A stretch of 64,000 nucleotides of DNA from JACVRW01 sp963739095 (GTDB taxonomy: Bacteria; Actinomycetota; Thermoleophilia; Solirubrobacterales; Thermoleophilaceae). The notes under the pieces were generated by a model. The model had not been told where the DNA came from and searched no databases. It saw nothing but the letters and a program-made list of their open reading frames with translations. This document shows positions 53,471 to 62,564 of the stretch, piece by piece. Both the position numbers and the translations under genes were made by a program. How positions within the stretch are numbered: position 1 is the stretch's first letter; the number at the start of each line of letters is the position of its first letter. The stretch is from NCBI GenBank assembly GCA_963739095.1, contig CAVTZF010000018.1:186001-250000 (forward strand), read 5' to 3'.

Positions 53471-56400
53471 CTAGGCGCCGCGCGGCCGCCGGCGCACCGG
53501 CCCCGCCGACGCGCGCGCCTTGGGGCCCTTGCTGTTGAGCCTCGTCAGGCCCGTCACGGTCACCGTTGCGCGCACGCGACGCGGGACGCCCTTGAGCGTG
53601 TACGAGCGGCGGTTCGCGCCGACGATCCGGACCACTCGCCTGCCGTCGGACAGCTTGAAGTGGAGCGCGTGACGGAACCCTCGCGGCTTCGGTCGCCAAC
53701 TCACGACGAGGCGCGAGCGCTTGCGCGTCAGCTCGAGCTTGCGCGGCTTGCCCGGCTTGAGCGTCCCCGGAGCGCGGTAGGACCCGGCCGTGAGATTCAC
53801 GCGCGGGCGACCGCCCTGCTGCACCATCGCGACGATCTTGCGGCGACCGGCAGGCCCGTCCGCCGGCCGGAAGCGGACGGAGCCGCGCGCCGCAGTCGTT
53901 GTGGTGATCGCGTTGCGGACGTCCTTGCCGACCTCTGAGAAGGTGACCCGCTGCCCGGGGATCCGACGCACGTTCCAGGTGAGCACGCGAGCACGACCCT
54001 TCCCCTTGACGGTCCCACGCGCCGCCGCCTTGGGCAGTCCGCGGGCCTCGCGCACGAGCTTCACCGGCGCCGTGCCGTCGTCGGTCAGCGTCCAATCGCC
54101 GGCCGCCGGCTTGTCGACCAGCACGAAGGTGGTCCCGTCCTGGCGCAGCTGGGCGTAGAACTTGTCGTTCTGGACCACGGGCATGGCGCGCGAGACGGTC
54201 ACCGACTCCCCGGCGGGTCCGGTCAGGGTCACGCCCGTCGGACCGCCGTCGGCAGTGACCTCCCAAGCCGCGCTCGGCAGGCCGGCCGGAAGCGTCGTCT
54301 GGCTCAGGGCTCCGACGGCGGCGGCGCGCGCCGGCTTGACCGCTCGGTAAGGCGCCAGGTCGCACCCGGTGAACGCGTCGAAGTCGAAGTCCCAGGTCGC
54401 GCCGGCGCCGACGTGGTAGCCGTACACCCCGACACAGCCCGCGATTCCCCTGCTCGAGAGCAGAGCGCGGGCGTTGCCGCAGGGGTCCGGACCCCAGACG
54501 TCGAGGCACGCGCTGATCGCGCCCTCCACGTTGAAGGCGTCGAGCCCGTCGACCCATCCGTCGACGCTCCCGTTCAGGCCAAGTCGCCAGATATTCCACT
54601 TCGCCTGCGCTCCGAACTCGAACAGACCCGTCGAGGAGTAGCGCACGAACGCGCTACCGAGCTCGAAGCGGTTCGCCACCTTGGCGTTGCCCGAGATCTC
54701 GGCGATGAACGGGTCGGCGAGGACGGCCTTGAGCTGACCGCCCACCGAGACCGCCTGCACACCCGCCACCTTCGGGCCGGCGGACAGGCCGATCGTGCCA
54801 GCCAGGGTGAGCGGGTTGCGCTGGACGCCGAAGCCGATGCTCTGCAGGAAGACTCCGGCGCCGATCGGCTGGTTCAGCCCGGCGAGGCTGCCGCGGAGGT
54901 AGTCGAAGTCGCCGTTCTTGATCCCGAAGCCGGCGCCGATCTCGTACGTCTTGCCGAACCGCAGCACGACCTTCGCGGCGCCCGCCCAGGTGTTGCCCTG
55001 GACCCACTTGAGCTCGACGTCCTTGAGCTCGAGCGCGAGCACGCCTGCCTTCGGCAGCTTCAGGTAGAGGCCGCTGAAGTCGACGCCATGGTCGTTGTCG
55101 GTCGTGAAGGTGGTCGAGGTGGTGACCGCGCCGAAGTAGTTGAACGGCCAGAAGTCGAGCTTGAGCGTCGGCGTCAGTCTGGCCTTGCCGCTCTTGAGGA
55201 ACGAGAGGTCGGCCGCGGTGACCGGGAGGCCCTTGAGCTTCTCGATCTTGTTGACGTCGAACCCGATGACGCTGCGGGGGCCGTCGGCCGGACCGGAGCT
55301 GGACGAGTAGTCCCACTTGATCGGGCCCGCGTAGATCGGGACCTCCGGGTCGCTGGCCAGCGAGACCCGGAACGGCATCGTGAGCTCGCGACCCCGCACG
55401 GTGTTGTTGCGTGGATCGACCACGAGCGTCGGACGGGAGTCGTCCGCCGGACGGATCACGAGCCCGTTGACGCGCACCGTGGTGTTCGTCGCCTCCCAGT
55501 GGCCGTTTCGCTTGCGCATGCAGTCCTCGCTGCGCGCGTCGAGGTAGTCCGCGCGCATCGTCCTGTCGCAGTTCTCGCGGATGCGCACCTGCTTGGTGAT
55601 CGTCCGCGGCCTGCTTCCGGCCGCGGCGCCCGCCGGCGTGGCGGTGACGGTGATCGTCGTGTACTGGTCCGAGTGGGCGGCGCCCTCGGCGGCGCTCAGG
55701 GTGAGCGTCGTGCCGTTGGCCGCGCCGGTCACGGGGTTGGGATTGAAGCTCGCCGTCATCCCTGTCGGCAGGCCCGAGACCGCGAAGGAGATGTTCCCGT
55801 TCGACCCGTTGAGGCGGTTGAGATCGACGGGGACCTCGACCTCGCTTCCCGTCAGGACATCCACGACGGTCTGGCCTGCGTTGAGAGTGAAGTCAGCAGG
55901 CAGGGCGCCGTCCGGCGTCGTGATCGAGAGGTCGTCGATCGCGAGGGTCTTGCCGCCGTCGTCGCCGTCGTCCGCGGTTACGTCGAAGTAGTCGATTCGC
56001 TGACCGGGAGGCGCCGTGACGGTCAGCTGCTGGGTGAGTGCCGCGCCGGAGGTCACCGTGGCATACGAGCTCTCGCCCACGAGCACGTCGTCCGAGTTGA
56101 ATGCGCGGACGCGCGCCTGCATGGTGTCGCCCGGGTTCGGGAAGAGCGGGTTCTCCCAGTAGCCCACGTAGACGCTCACCGAGGTGGCGGACCTGGTCAG
56201 CACCCCCCGCAGCTGCGGCGGCGGAAAGCCCTCGCCGCAGCCGGGCAGGCCCTCGCAGGTGCTGACGCCCACCCGGTCGCCCGAGTGGGCCTTGCCGGCG
56301 AACGTCTTGACCATGGGCCGTGTGCCGGGGTCGCCCGGGAAGGTGACGGAATGCGACGTCTCGTACTCGGTCGACACACGCGTCTCCGGCGGGACGTCGT

Positions 56401-56518
56401 CGAAGCTGACCGTGCGCGTGGCGGCGCTCGCGGAGCCCGCGAGGGCGACCACGGCAAGCAGGGTGAGCGCCGAGATCAGGCCAGCGAACGTCAGTTGACG
56501 GCCGAGCGTGCGGGGCAT
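53471..56518 (-). CDS. Large secreted multidomain protein, unknown
   Basis: The 1,015-residue product starts at ATG 56518 with GAAGGAAGGA upstream. A signal segment ends ALAGSASAA. Order: beta-rich N-terminal domain with one disulfide-type pair (CEGLPGCGEG), an Ig-like region (SFAVSGLPTGMTASFNPNPVTG, about 250-310), a large central domain with SFLKSGKARLTPTLKLDFWPFNYFGAVTTST and repeated amphipathic strands, a second cysteine region (CLDVWGPDPCGNARALL), and a C-terminal fibronectin-like basic domain. Central domain not recognised. Expected at the cell surface or outside. No frame break despite flanking a ruined gene. Confidence 0.75.
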   Translation of the reverse strand: MPRTLGRQLTFAGLISALTLLAVVALAGSASAATRTVSFDDVPPETRVSTEYETSHSVTFPGDPGTRPMVKTFAGKAHSGDRVGVSTCEGLPGCGEGFPPPQLRGVLTRSATSVSVYVGYWENPLFPNPGDTMQARVRAFNSDDVLVGESSYATVTSGAALTQQLTVTAPPGQRIDYFDVTADDGDDGGKTLAIDDLSITTPDGALPADFTLNAGQTVVDVLTGSEVEVPVDLNRLNGSNGNISFAVSGLPTGMTASFNPNPVTGAANGTTLTLSAAEGAAHSDQYTTITVTATPAGAAAGSRPRTITKQVRIRENCDRTMRADYLDARSEDCMRKRNGHWEATNTTVRVNGLVIRPADDSRPTLVVDPRNNTVRGRELTMPFRVSLASDPEVPIYAGPIKWDYSSSSGPADGPRSVIGFDVNKIEKLKGLPVTAADLSFLKSGKARLTPTLKLDFWPFNYFGAVTTSTTFTTDNDHGVDFSGLYLKLPKAGVLALELKDVELKWVQGNTWAGAAKVVLRFGKTYEIGAGFGIKNGDFDYLRGSLAGLNQPIGAGVFLQSIGFGVQRNPLTLAGTIGLSAGPKVAGVQAVSVGGQLKAVLADPFIAEISGNAKVANRFELGSAFVRYSSTGLFEFGAQAKWNIWRLGLNGSVDGWVDGLDAFNVEGAISACLDVWGPDPCGNARALLSSRGIAGCVGVYGYHVGAGATWDFDFDAFTGCDLAPYRAVKPARAAAVGALSQTTLPAGLPSAAWEVTADGGPTGVTLTGPAGESVTVSRAMPVVQNDKFYAQLRQDGTTFVLVDKPAAGDWTLTDDGTAPVKLVREARGLPKAAARGTVKGKGRARVLTWNVRRIPGQRVTFSEVGKDVRNAITTTTAARGSVRFRPADGPAGRRKIVAMVQQGGRPRVNLTAGSYRAPGTLKPGKPRKLELTRKRSRLVVSWRPKPRGFRHALHFKLSDGRRVVRIVGANRRSYTLKGVPRRVRATVTVTGLTRLNSKGPKARASAGPVRRRPRGA

Positions 56519-56641
56519 CGCCGAGTCCTTCCTTCTGTCGTGCGGACGGGGGACCTCCCGAGCATGCAGGCTTGTGCGGATGCGCGCTATCCACCCTGAG
56601 TGTGGTTTCACTCATCCCTGCGAGCGGGAGCGGCGCCGGAT

Positions 56642-57352
56642 GTGGCCACCGGCGCTCATGAGATGCTGCGCGCCGTGGGGGACCCGAACGATCCCGGGCG
56701 AGCCGCCGCCGCGGCCGCCGCGGCCGACCTCGTCGAGCCGGGCATGCTGATCGGGCTCGGCTCCGGGCGCGCCGTCTGGAAGCTGACCGAGCTGCTCGGC
56801 GCTCGCGACTTTCCGATCCGGGCCGCGACCGCCTCCAACCGGACCGCCGAGCTCGCGGGCTCGCTGGGCATCGAGATCATCGATCTGGACGGCTCCATGG
56901 AGCTCGACCTCGCCCTCGACGGCGCCGACGAGGTGGCACCCGACCTCGGGCTGATCAAGGGCGGCGGCGGAGCCCTCCTGCGCGAGAAGATCGTGGTCTG
57001 CGCCGCGCGCCGGTTCGTCGTCGTTGCCGAGACGCCCAAGAAGGTCGAGCACCTCGGGGAGCACATGCGGCTGCCTGTCGAGGTCACCCGCTTCGCCTGG
57101 CGCGACACCCGCCGGCGCCTCGGCAGGCTGCTTCCGGACGCGCGGCTGCGCGAGGCGAACGGCGGCCCCTACCTGACCGACGAGGGCCACTACATCCTCG
57201 ACTGCGCCGTGCCGCCGGACGCCGAGGCGGCGGAGCTCGACCTCGCCCTGAAGCGGATCGCGGGCGTGGTCGAGCACGGCCTCTTCCTGGGCATGGCCGA
57301 GCGGGCTCTGCTCGGCACGCCCGAGGGCGAGGTCGAAGTGCTGAGCACCTGA
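56642..57352 (+). CDS. rpiA: RpiA, ribose-5-phosphate isomerase A
   Basis: The 236-residue product interconverts ribose-5-phosphate and ribulose-5-phosphate in the pentose phosphate pathway. Motifs: MLIGLGSGRAVWKL (phosphate loop; the usual GTGST is GSGRA here), ATASNRTAEL, LALDGADEVAPDLGLIKGGGGALLREKIV with the catalytic Asp/Lys, and GHYILDC. Start GTG 56642 is preferred for a full N-terminus; ATG 56663 is an alternative. It faces the large secreted protein divergently and converges with cpaB. Confidence 0.9.
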   Translation: MATGAHEMLRAVGDPNDPGRAAAAAAAADLVEPGMLIGLGSGRAVWKLTELLGARDFPIRAATASNRTAELAGSLGIEIIDLDGSMELDLALDGADEVAPDLGLIKGGGGALLREKIVVCAARRFVVVAETPKKVEHLGEHMRLPVEVTRFAWRDTRRRLGRLLPDARLREANGGPYLTDEGHYILDCAVPPDAEAAELDLALKRIAGVVEHGLFLGMAERALLGTPEGEVEVLST

Positions 57353-57358
57353 GCACGC

Positions 57359-58057
57359 TCACAGCTCGGCCGCCGACACCGCCTCACCCCCTCCGCCCGA
57401 GCGGTCGCCCGGCGGTCGCGCCAGCAGGCGGATCTCACGGCCGAAGTTGTCGGCGGCGGTGAGGTAGACGGCCTGGCGCAACGTCACGCGCAGGGTGGCG
57501 AGCGCACTCGGGCCCGCGGCCTCGCCATCCGGGTCGGAGTAGCCACCGGCTGCATCGGCGCGCAGCGCCACCAACTCGACGTCAGCCAGGGCCACGAAGG
57601 TCCGGCCGCCTCCAGAGCCTGCCTCGGTCGACACGAGGACGTCGACCCGGGCTCCCGGGGCCGGCGGGGTCGCCGAGCCGCTCACTCCCACCTCGACCGT
57701 GCGCTCGCCACGGACGAGACCGTCGCCGCCCTCGGCGCCGCCGCCGGCGTCGACCAGCGCCGCCGTGACGTAGCCGCCGGCGCTGACCGGCACGGCCGTC
57801 CGGGCGCCCGCAAGCTGACCCGCCGAGCCGAGCGCGTCCGGCGGCACGAAGCGCGCAGGCACTCGCCTCAGCGCGAGCGCGTCCGCGCGCAGTCGCGAGC
57901 CCGCGTCGAGGTCGCGCTTCGCCACCACCACCGGGACGAGCGGACCGACGCGCGCCTCGACGCTGCGCTCACGCTCGGCCACCTGCGCGGCCGCGAGGCC
58001 GCCGCAGGCGAGCGCGACACACAGCAGCAGAAGTCCGCGGCGCCGGCGCGCGTTCAC
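57359..58057 (-). CDS. cpaB: CpaB/RcpC-like Flp pilus assembly protein (SAF domain)
   Basis: The 232-residue product has one N-terminal membrane helix (GLLLLCVALACGGLAAAQVA), then an SAF domain (VPVVVAKRDLDAGSRLRADALALRRVPARFVPPDAL) and a C-terminal RcpC-like beta domain (VDVLVSTEAGSGGGRTFVALADVELVALR). CpaB proteins interact with the pilus machinery in the envelope. Start GTG 58057 overlaps the kinase stop as GTGA. The tadABC genes are 47 kb away, so the Tad apparatus is dispersed here. Confidence 0.8.
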   Translation of the reverse strand: MNARRRRGLLLLCVALACGGLAAAQVAERERSVEARVGPLVPVVVAKRDLDAGSRLRADALALRRVPARFVPPDALGSAGQLAGARTAVPVSAGGYVTAALVDAGGGAEGGDGLVRGERTVEVGVSGSATPPAPGARVDVLVSTEAGSGGGRTFVALADVELVALRADAAGGYSDPDGEAAGPSALATLRVTLRQAVYLTAADNFGREIRLLARPPGDRSGGGGEAVSAAEL

Positions 58058-58743
58058 GCGGCGACGCCTTCGCCGCCGTCCACGGAGCGCGGCAGCTCGA
58101 GGACCGCGACCGTCTCGGCCTGGCCGCGGTCGACGAGCACGCGCCCGCCGAGCTCGCGCGCGGCCCGCTCGGCGATGCGCAGCCCGCGGCCGCGATCGGC
58201 GTCGGGTGCCGCCCGGGTGGCGGTGGCCTGGCGGTTCGCGTTGCGGATCTCGATTCGCACGCCCGCGCGGGTGGTTCGCCCGCGCACACGGATCTCGCCC
58301 TCCCCGTGCTCCGCCGCGTTCGCGATCAGGTTGCCGAGCGCCTTGGCGAGCGCGCCACGGTCCACGCGCGCCGGCGCCGGGCCGCCGAGCCACCCGAACG
58401 CAACCGCCCCCGGCTCGAGCTCCCACGGCGCCAGTGCGGCCCGCGCCGCCGAGCGCAGCTCCACCTGCTCCGGACCGCGCGCGCCGCGGCGGCCGCCGCG
58501 CGCCCGCTGGAGATCGGAGAGACCGGCCTCGAGCCGGTCGAGCTGTGCCCGCACCACGGCCGCGTGGTGCGCCGCGCGCGGCTCGCGCCGCATGCGCTCG
58601 CAGGCAAGCGCGAGCGCAGCCGCAGGGCCACGCAGCTCGTGCTCAGCGCGCGCCACCAGTTCGAGCCGGCGCCGTTGCCGCGCCACAGCGACGACGCCGC
58701 CGATACAGCAGAGCGCGGCGAGCGCGAGCGCCACCACGCTCAC
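58054..58743 (-). CDS. Short membrane-anchored sensor histidine kinase
   Basis: The 229-residue product has one N-terminal membrane helix and no periplasmic domain, then a HisKA helix ELVARAEHELRGPAAALALACERM and a compact HATPase (NLIANAAEHGEGEIRV, ADRGRGLRIAERAARELGG). It is unusually small for a kinase. Start GTG 58743 overlaps the response-regulator stop as GTGA, and its stop overlaps cpaB, so the three form one translational unit. Probably senses from within the membrane or via a partner. Confidence 0.8.
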   Translation of the reverse strand: MSVVALALAALCCIGGVVAVARQRRRLELVARAEHELRGPAAALALACERMRREPRAAHHAAVVRAQLDRLEAGLSDLQRARGGRRGARGPEQVELRSAARAALAPWELEPGAVAFGWLGGPAPARVDRGALAKALGNLIANAAEHGEGEIRVRGRTTRAGVRIEIRNANRQATATRAAPDADRGRGLRIAERAARELGGRVLVDRGQAETVAVLELPRSVDGGEGVAA

Positions 58744-59453
58744 GGCGCCTCCGTGAGCTTGTAGCCCACCCCGCGCACGTTCAGCACCCAGGGCCGGCGG
58801 GAATGGCCGAGCTTCTTGCGCAGCCGGCAGGCGTGTGCGTCCAGTGTCCGCGTGTTGCCGGCGGCGAGGTAACCCCAGACGTCGCGTAACAACTCCTGCT
58901 TTCTGTAGACGCGCCCGGGCTCGACCGCGAGCGCATGTAGCAGCGCGAACTCCTTGGCGGACAGCTCGATCCGCCGTCCCGACAGGCGCACGATCCGGGT
59001 CGAGGGGTCGATCGTCAGGTCGCGCACGCGCAGGACGCCCTGGCCACGGCGGCCCTCGGCACGCCGCAACACGGCGCGGACGCGGCCGAGCAGCTCCGCA
59101 TACAAAAAGGGTTTCGACACGTGGTCATCGGCGCCGCGCTGGAAGCTGCGCACGCGGTCGGCCTCAGCGGCGCGTCCGGTCAGCACGATCACGGGGAGAT
59201 CGGGGTCGATCCGGGTCGCGAGGCCGTCGGCGGCGCGTACGCGGTCGAGCACGTCGAGGCCGGTGCCGCCCTCCAACCGCAGGTCGAGCAGCACGAGGCT
59301 GGGCCGCCGCACCTCGATCGCGCGCAGGCCCTCGGCCGCGGTCGACGCGCTCGCCACACGGAAGCCGTCGGCCGCGAGGTTGTCGGCCAGGAACCCCTTC
59401 GTGGCCTCGTCGTCCTCAACGATCAGGATCAGCCAGTCGCGCTGCTCGTCCAC
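58740..59453 (-). CDS. OmpR-family response regulator
   Basis: The 237-residue product has a receiver (LILIVEDDEATKGFLADNLAADGF, phospho-acceptor D57 in LVLLDLRLEGG, Lys in HVSKPFLYAEL) and a winged-helix domain (IELSAKEFALLHALAVEPGRVYRKQELLRDVWGYLAAGNTRTLDAHACRLRKKL...GVGYKL). Start GTG 59453 (VDEQRDWLILIVEDDE); longer upstream frames read as non-protein. It is first in the regulator-kinase-cpaB unit, so I infer control of Flp pilus or related surface genes. Confidence 0.92.
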   Translation of the reverse strand: MDEQRDWLILIVEDDEATKGFLADNLAADGFRVASASTAAEGLRAIEVRRPSLVLLDLRLEGGTGLDVLDRVRAADGLATRIDPDLPVIVLTGRAAEADRVRSFQRGADDHVSKPFLYAELLGRVRAVLRRAEGRRGQGVLRVRDLTIDPSTRIVRLSGRRIELSAKEFALLHALAVEPGRVYRKQELLRDVWGYLAAGNTRTLDAHACRLRKKLGHSRRPWVLNVRGVGYKLTEAP

Positions 59454-59529
59454 GCCCGGGTGAAGGCTTGCGGCACAGAACCTCGCCCCGGTTGGGCAGC
59501 TCAGCAAGCCACTGCCGGGCGACACCGCC

Positions 59530-59565
59530 CGCTGCCGCTGTCCCCCGCGGGGGACAGCGGCAGCG
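59530..59565. terminator. Perfect 36-bp palindrome, candidate terminator
   Basis: Two 18-base arms (59530-59547 and 59548-59565) without a loop, GC-rich, 25 bases after the stop of the collagen-like gene and before the regulator gene, both on the minus strand. A second short hairpin (GGGCG/CGCCC, 59517-59530) follows. No T-run, so termination would be atypical; a DNA-binding site is an alternative. Confidence 0.6.
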
Positions 59566-59589
59566 TCCTTCAGGTGGGCGGAGCCGTTA

Positions 59590-60153
59590 CTACGAGACGT
59601 TCGCGCAGATCGCCCACACGTACATGGTGACCGAGCCGTTGCCACGGTTGTACATCTCGCCGACCCAGCCCGTGCCCTCGTTTTGGGGCGCGGTGTCGAC
59701 GACGAGCCCGTTGCCAATCCTGCTCACGCCTCCACCCAGCGCCCTCTTCCCGGCCGGGCAGTCGACCGTTCCGGTGGCGGTGGAGTTGGCCGGGACGCCG
59801 ACGCCCGCAGATGTCAGGTACTGCAGGCCGCCGATGCCGCTGGGGCCCGCCGGGCCGGCCGGTCCCTGCGCTCCGACCGGACCCTCAGGGCCCGCGGCGC
59901 CCTTGGGGCCGGCGGGTCCCTGCTGACCCTGTGGGCCGGGCTGACCGCTCAGCGAGCTGAGGGCGCGCGGGCTCAGATCGCTCTTGCCGAGCGAGCGGCT
60001 CTTGACGTCCTTCCCGGTGACGGTCCCGTCCTTGATGTTGCTGCCCGTGACCGTGGCCGCTGCATATGCACTTCCGCCGAGCGCGGCGAAGAGCGCCAGA
60101 TAGGCAACGGCTGTGCTGTGGCGGCGTAGGAGCCGCCGGAGAAATGAGCGCAT
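59590..60153 (-). CDS. Exported collagen-like protein of the 'ALFAALGGSAYA' family
   Basis: The 187-residue product starts at ATG 60153, preceded by AAGGAGGT at 7 bases, which settles the start. It has a signal-like segment (TAVAYLALFAALGGSAYAA), the family element GSNIKDGTVTGKDVKSRSLGKSDL, a Gly-x-y stretch of about 13 triplets (GQPGPQGQQGPAGPKG, GAAGPEGPVGAQGPAGPAG), and a C-terminal beta-domain with a cysteine pair (VDCPAGKRAL, WAICANVS). It shares its N-terminal plan with the protein at 6993-7559. Function unknown; exported. Confidence 0.85.
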   Translation of the reverse strand: MRSFLRRLLRRHSTAVAYLALFAALGGSAYAAATVTGSNIKDGTVTGKDVKSRSLGKSDLSPRALSSLSGQPGPQGQQGPAGPKGAAGPEGPVGAQGPAGPAGPSGIGGLQYLTSAGVGVPANSTATGTVDCPAGKRALGGGVSRIGNGLVVDTAPQNEGTGWVGEMYNRGNGSVTMYVWAICANVS

Positions 60154-60363
60154 CGGAATGACCTCCTTGGGTTTCGATTTGCCGTGCGTCATGCCCTAGG
60201 AGGTTGCGCCTGAATGGAGTGCGCGCCTAGTGACCCTCAGGCTGAATCGGCCCAACCCTGCCCGCGAAGGCGCAGGTCGTAGACCGGCTCAGGCCGCGGA
60301 GCTCGTCGAGCCGGCGAGAACGCCACCATGGCGTCGTCGGCGTTCGGGAGCGGTCGGGATTGG

Positions 60364-62564
60364 TCAGAGAAGCTGGTCGATGGTGATCGGCAGCGAGCGG
60401 ATGCGCCGGCCGGTGGCGTGGTAGACGGCGTTGGCGATCGCGGCCGCGATGCCGGGCAGACCGAGCTCGCCGACACCCTTGGTGCCGATCCCGGTGAGCG
60501 GGTCCGGCTCGCCGACGAAGACGACGTCCATGTCCGGGATGTCGGCGTTGACCGGAACGAGGTAGTCGGCGAGCGTGGCGTTCGCGATCCGGCCCGTTCC
60601 GTCCGTGACGGTCTCCTCGAGGAGTGCCTGGCCGATGCCGCCGACGGTGCCGCCGATGATCTGGCTGCGGGCCAGCTTCTCGTTGAGGATTCGCCCGCCG
60701 TCGACGGCGGAGACGATCCGCGCGACACGCACTATCCCGAGCTCGGCGTCGACCCGGACCTCGACGAACTTCGCCGCGAACGGGCCCGACCGCGCCATAC
60801 GCTCGGGCTCAGGGGGACTGCTCTCGCCGTCCGCTGTCAGCTCGTCGAGCCCGTGCCGGGCCAGGATGTCCGTGTAGGCCTCTCCGGCGTCCGGGTCCTC
60901 CCTGCGGTGGATGCGTCCGTGGGCGACCGCCACGTCATCGAACGTGCAGCCCTGCAACGGCGACTCGGCGTCGTCCGCGACCGCGTCCAGGAACCTCTCC
61001 AGGACCGCGCGGCAGGCGGCTTGCACGGCGGTCCCGAGCGAAGTCGTGAGACCCGATCCGCCCGCCGCCGGCGACCAGGGCATGTCCGAGTCGCCGAGAT
61101 CGAAGCGAACCTGGGCGAGCGCGAGCCCGAGCAGCTCAGCCGACAGCTGCTGCATCACCGTGCGCGTCCCGGTGCCGATGTCGTTGGCGGCGCTGCGCAC
61201 GAACGCGGTTCCGTCGCGGCTCACGCTCGCTCTGGCCTCGCATCGGACCTGCCACCAGTTGTAGCTGAGGCCGGCCATTCCGTAGCCAACCTGCCAGTGA
61301 CCGTCGCGCATCGAGGCCACCTCGGGATCGCGCTGCGACCAGCCGAACCGCTCGGCGCCGACCGCGTAGCACTCCCGCAGCGCCTTGCTCGACCAGGGGA
61401 GGCCGGATTGCGGCTGGACCTCCGCGTAGTTGCGTAGCCGCAGCTCGAGCGGGTCCATGCCGAGCTTGTAGGACAGCTCGTCGATCGCGGATTCCAAGGC
61501 GAAGTTCCCCGGTGCCTCCGTGGGCGCGCGCATCCATCCCGTAGGCGGGATGTTCAACCGGCGCCGCCGGTCGCGGGCGGAGACGTTCTGACAGGCATAT
61601 GCGTTGGCGGAGATTCCGGTGACGCGCTGAATGCTCTCGTCCTCCATCGCGGCGCTCACCGTCGACTCGTGGTCGATCGCGACGAGCTCGCCATCGCCCA
61701 TGGCGCCGAGCTTGAGCGTCTGAATCGTGTTGGGCCTGTGCCCGATGCCGGTGAACATCTGCGGGCGGGTGAGGACGAGCTTGACCGGCCGTCCGACCGA
61801 GCGTGCGGCGAGAGCCGCGAGGACCACGTGGGGCCAGACCAGAAGGCCGGCGCCGAAGGCGCCGCCGAGGTACTGCGCATGCACGCGGACGCGGCCTCGG
61901 CGGGATCCCGAACGTGGCGGCGACAAAGGCCTGCACGTTCGCCGTCCACTGGGTGGCGTCGTGCAACGTGACGGTGTCGCCGTCCCAGGCCGCGACGGTC
62001 GCGAACAGGCCGAGCGGGTTGTTCGTGTTCTCCGCGGTCGTGTAGGTCGCCTCGTGCGTGATCTCGGCGGATGCGAGCCCGGCGTGGACATCTCCGCGCT
62101 TGCACGTCGGCGCCCCACGGGTTGGCCTGGAGCTCGCCGCGCGGGTCTCCGATGTCGAGCACGGCGTCGGCTGCGTCGTAGGCGACCTCCACCAGACCCG
62201 CCGCTGCGGCCGCCTGCCGTGGCGTCTCGGCGACCACGACAGCGACGTACTGGCCGTGGTGGAGGACGCGGTCATCCTGAAGCGGAGCTGACGCCGGTGG
62301 ACCCAGCAGGGTCGTCGGCCCGGGCCCCAGCTTCGGGGCGTTCTCGTGCGTGATGACCGCCATGACTCCCGGCGCGGCCTTCGCGGCCGCGGCGTCGATA
62401 CGGCTGATGCGTCCGGCGGCGACGGTGCTGCGCACGAGCGCGGCGTGCGCGAGGTCCGGGTAGCCGACATCCGATGGGTAGGCCGCGGCGCCGGACACCT
62501 TCGCCGGGCCATCGACGCGGTCCACTCCCGCGCCGACGATCGTGGGCATCTCCGTCGTGGTCAT
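60364..62564 (-). pseudogene. PaoC-like molybdopterin-binding aldehyde oxidoreductase subunit, two frameshifts
   Basis: From ATG 62564 (MTTTEMPTIVGAGVDRVDGPAKVSGAAAYPSD) the protein continues to about 62105, shifts frame (RGDVHAGLASAEITHEATYTTAENTNNPLGLFATV), shifts again near 61890 (GRVRVHAQYLGGAFGAGLLVWPHVVLAALAARS), and runs to 60364 with IGTGTRTVMQQLSAELLGL, TKGVGELGLPGIAAAIANAV (catalytic Glu in GVGE) and the end SLPITIDQLL. This is the molybdenum-cofactor subunit of the xanthine/aldehyde oxidase family. Each shift is one extra base. The start overlaps the paoB stop as ATGA. Confidence 0.8.

Noticed and set aside
54413..56599. A 728-codon plus-strand frame opposite the large secreted protein
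   Set aside because: No motif and composition typical of antisense shadow; the minus strand has a ribosome site, signal peptide and recognisable domains.
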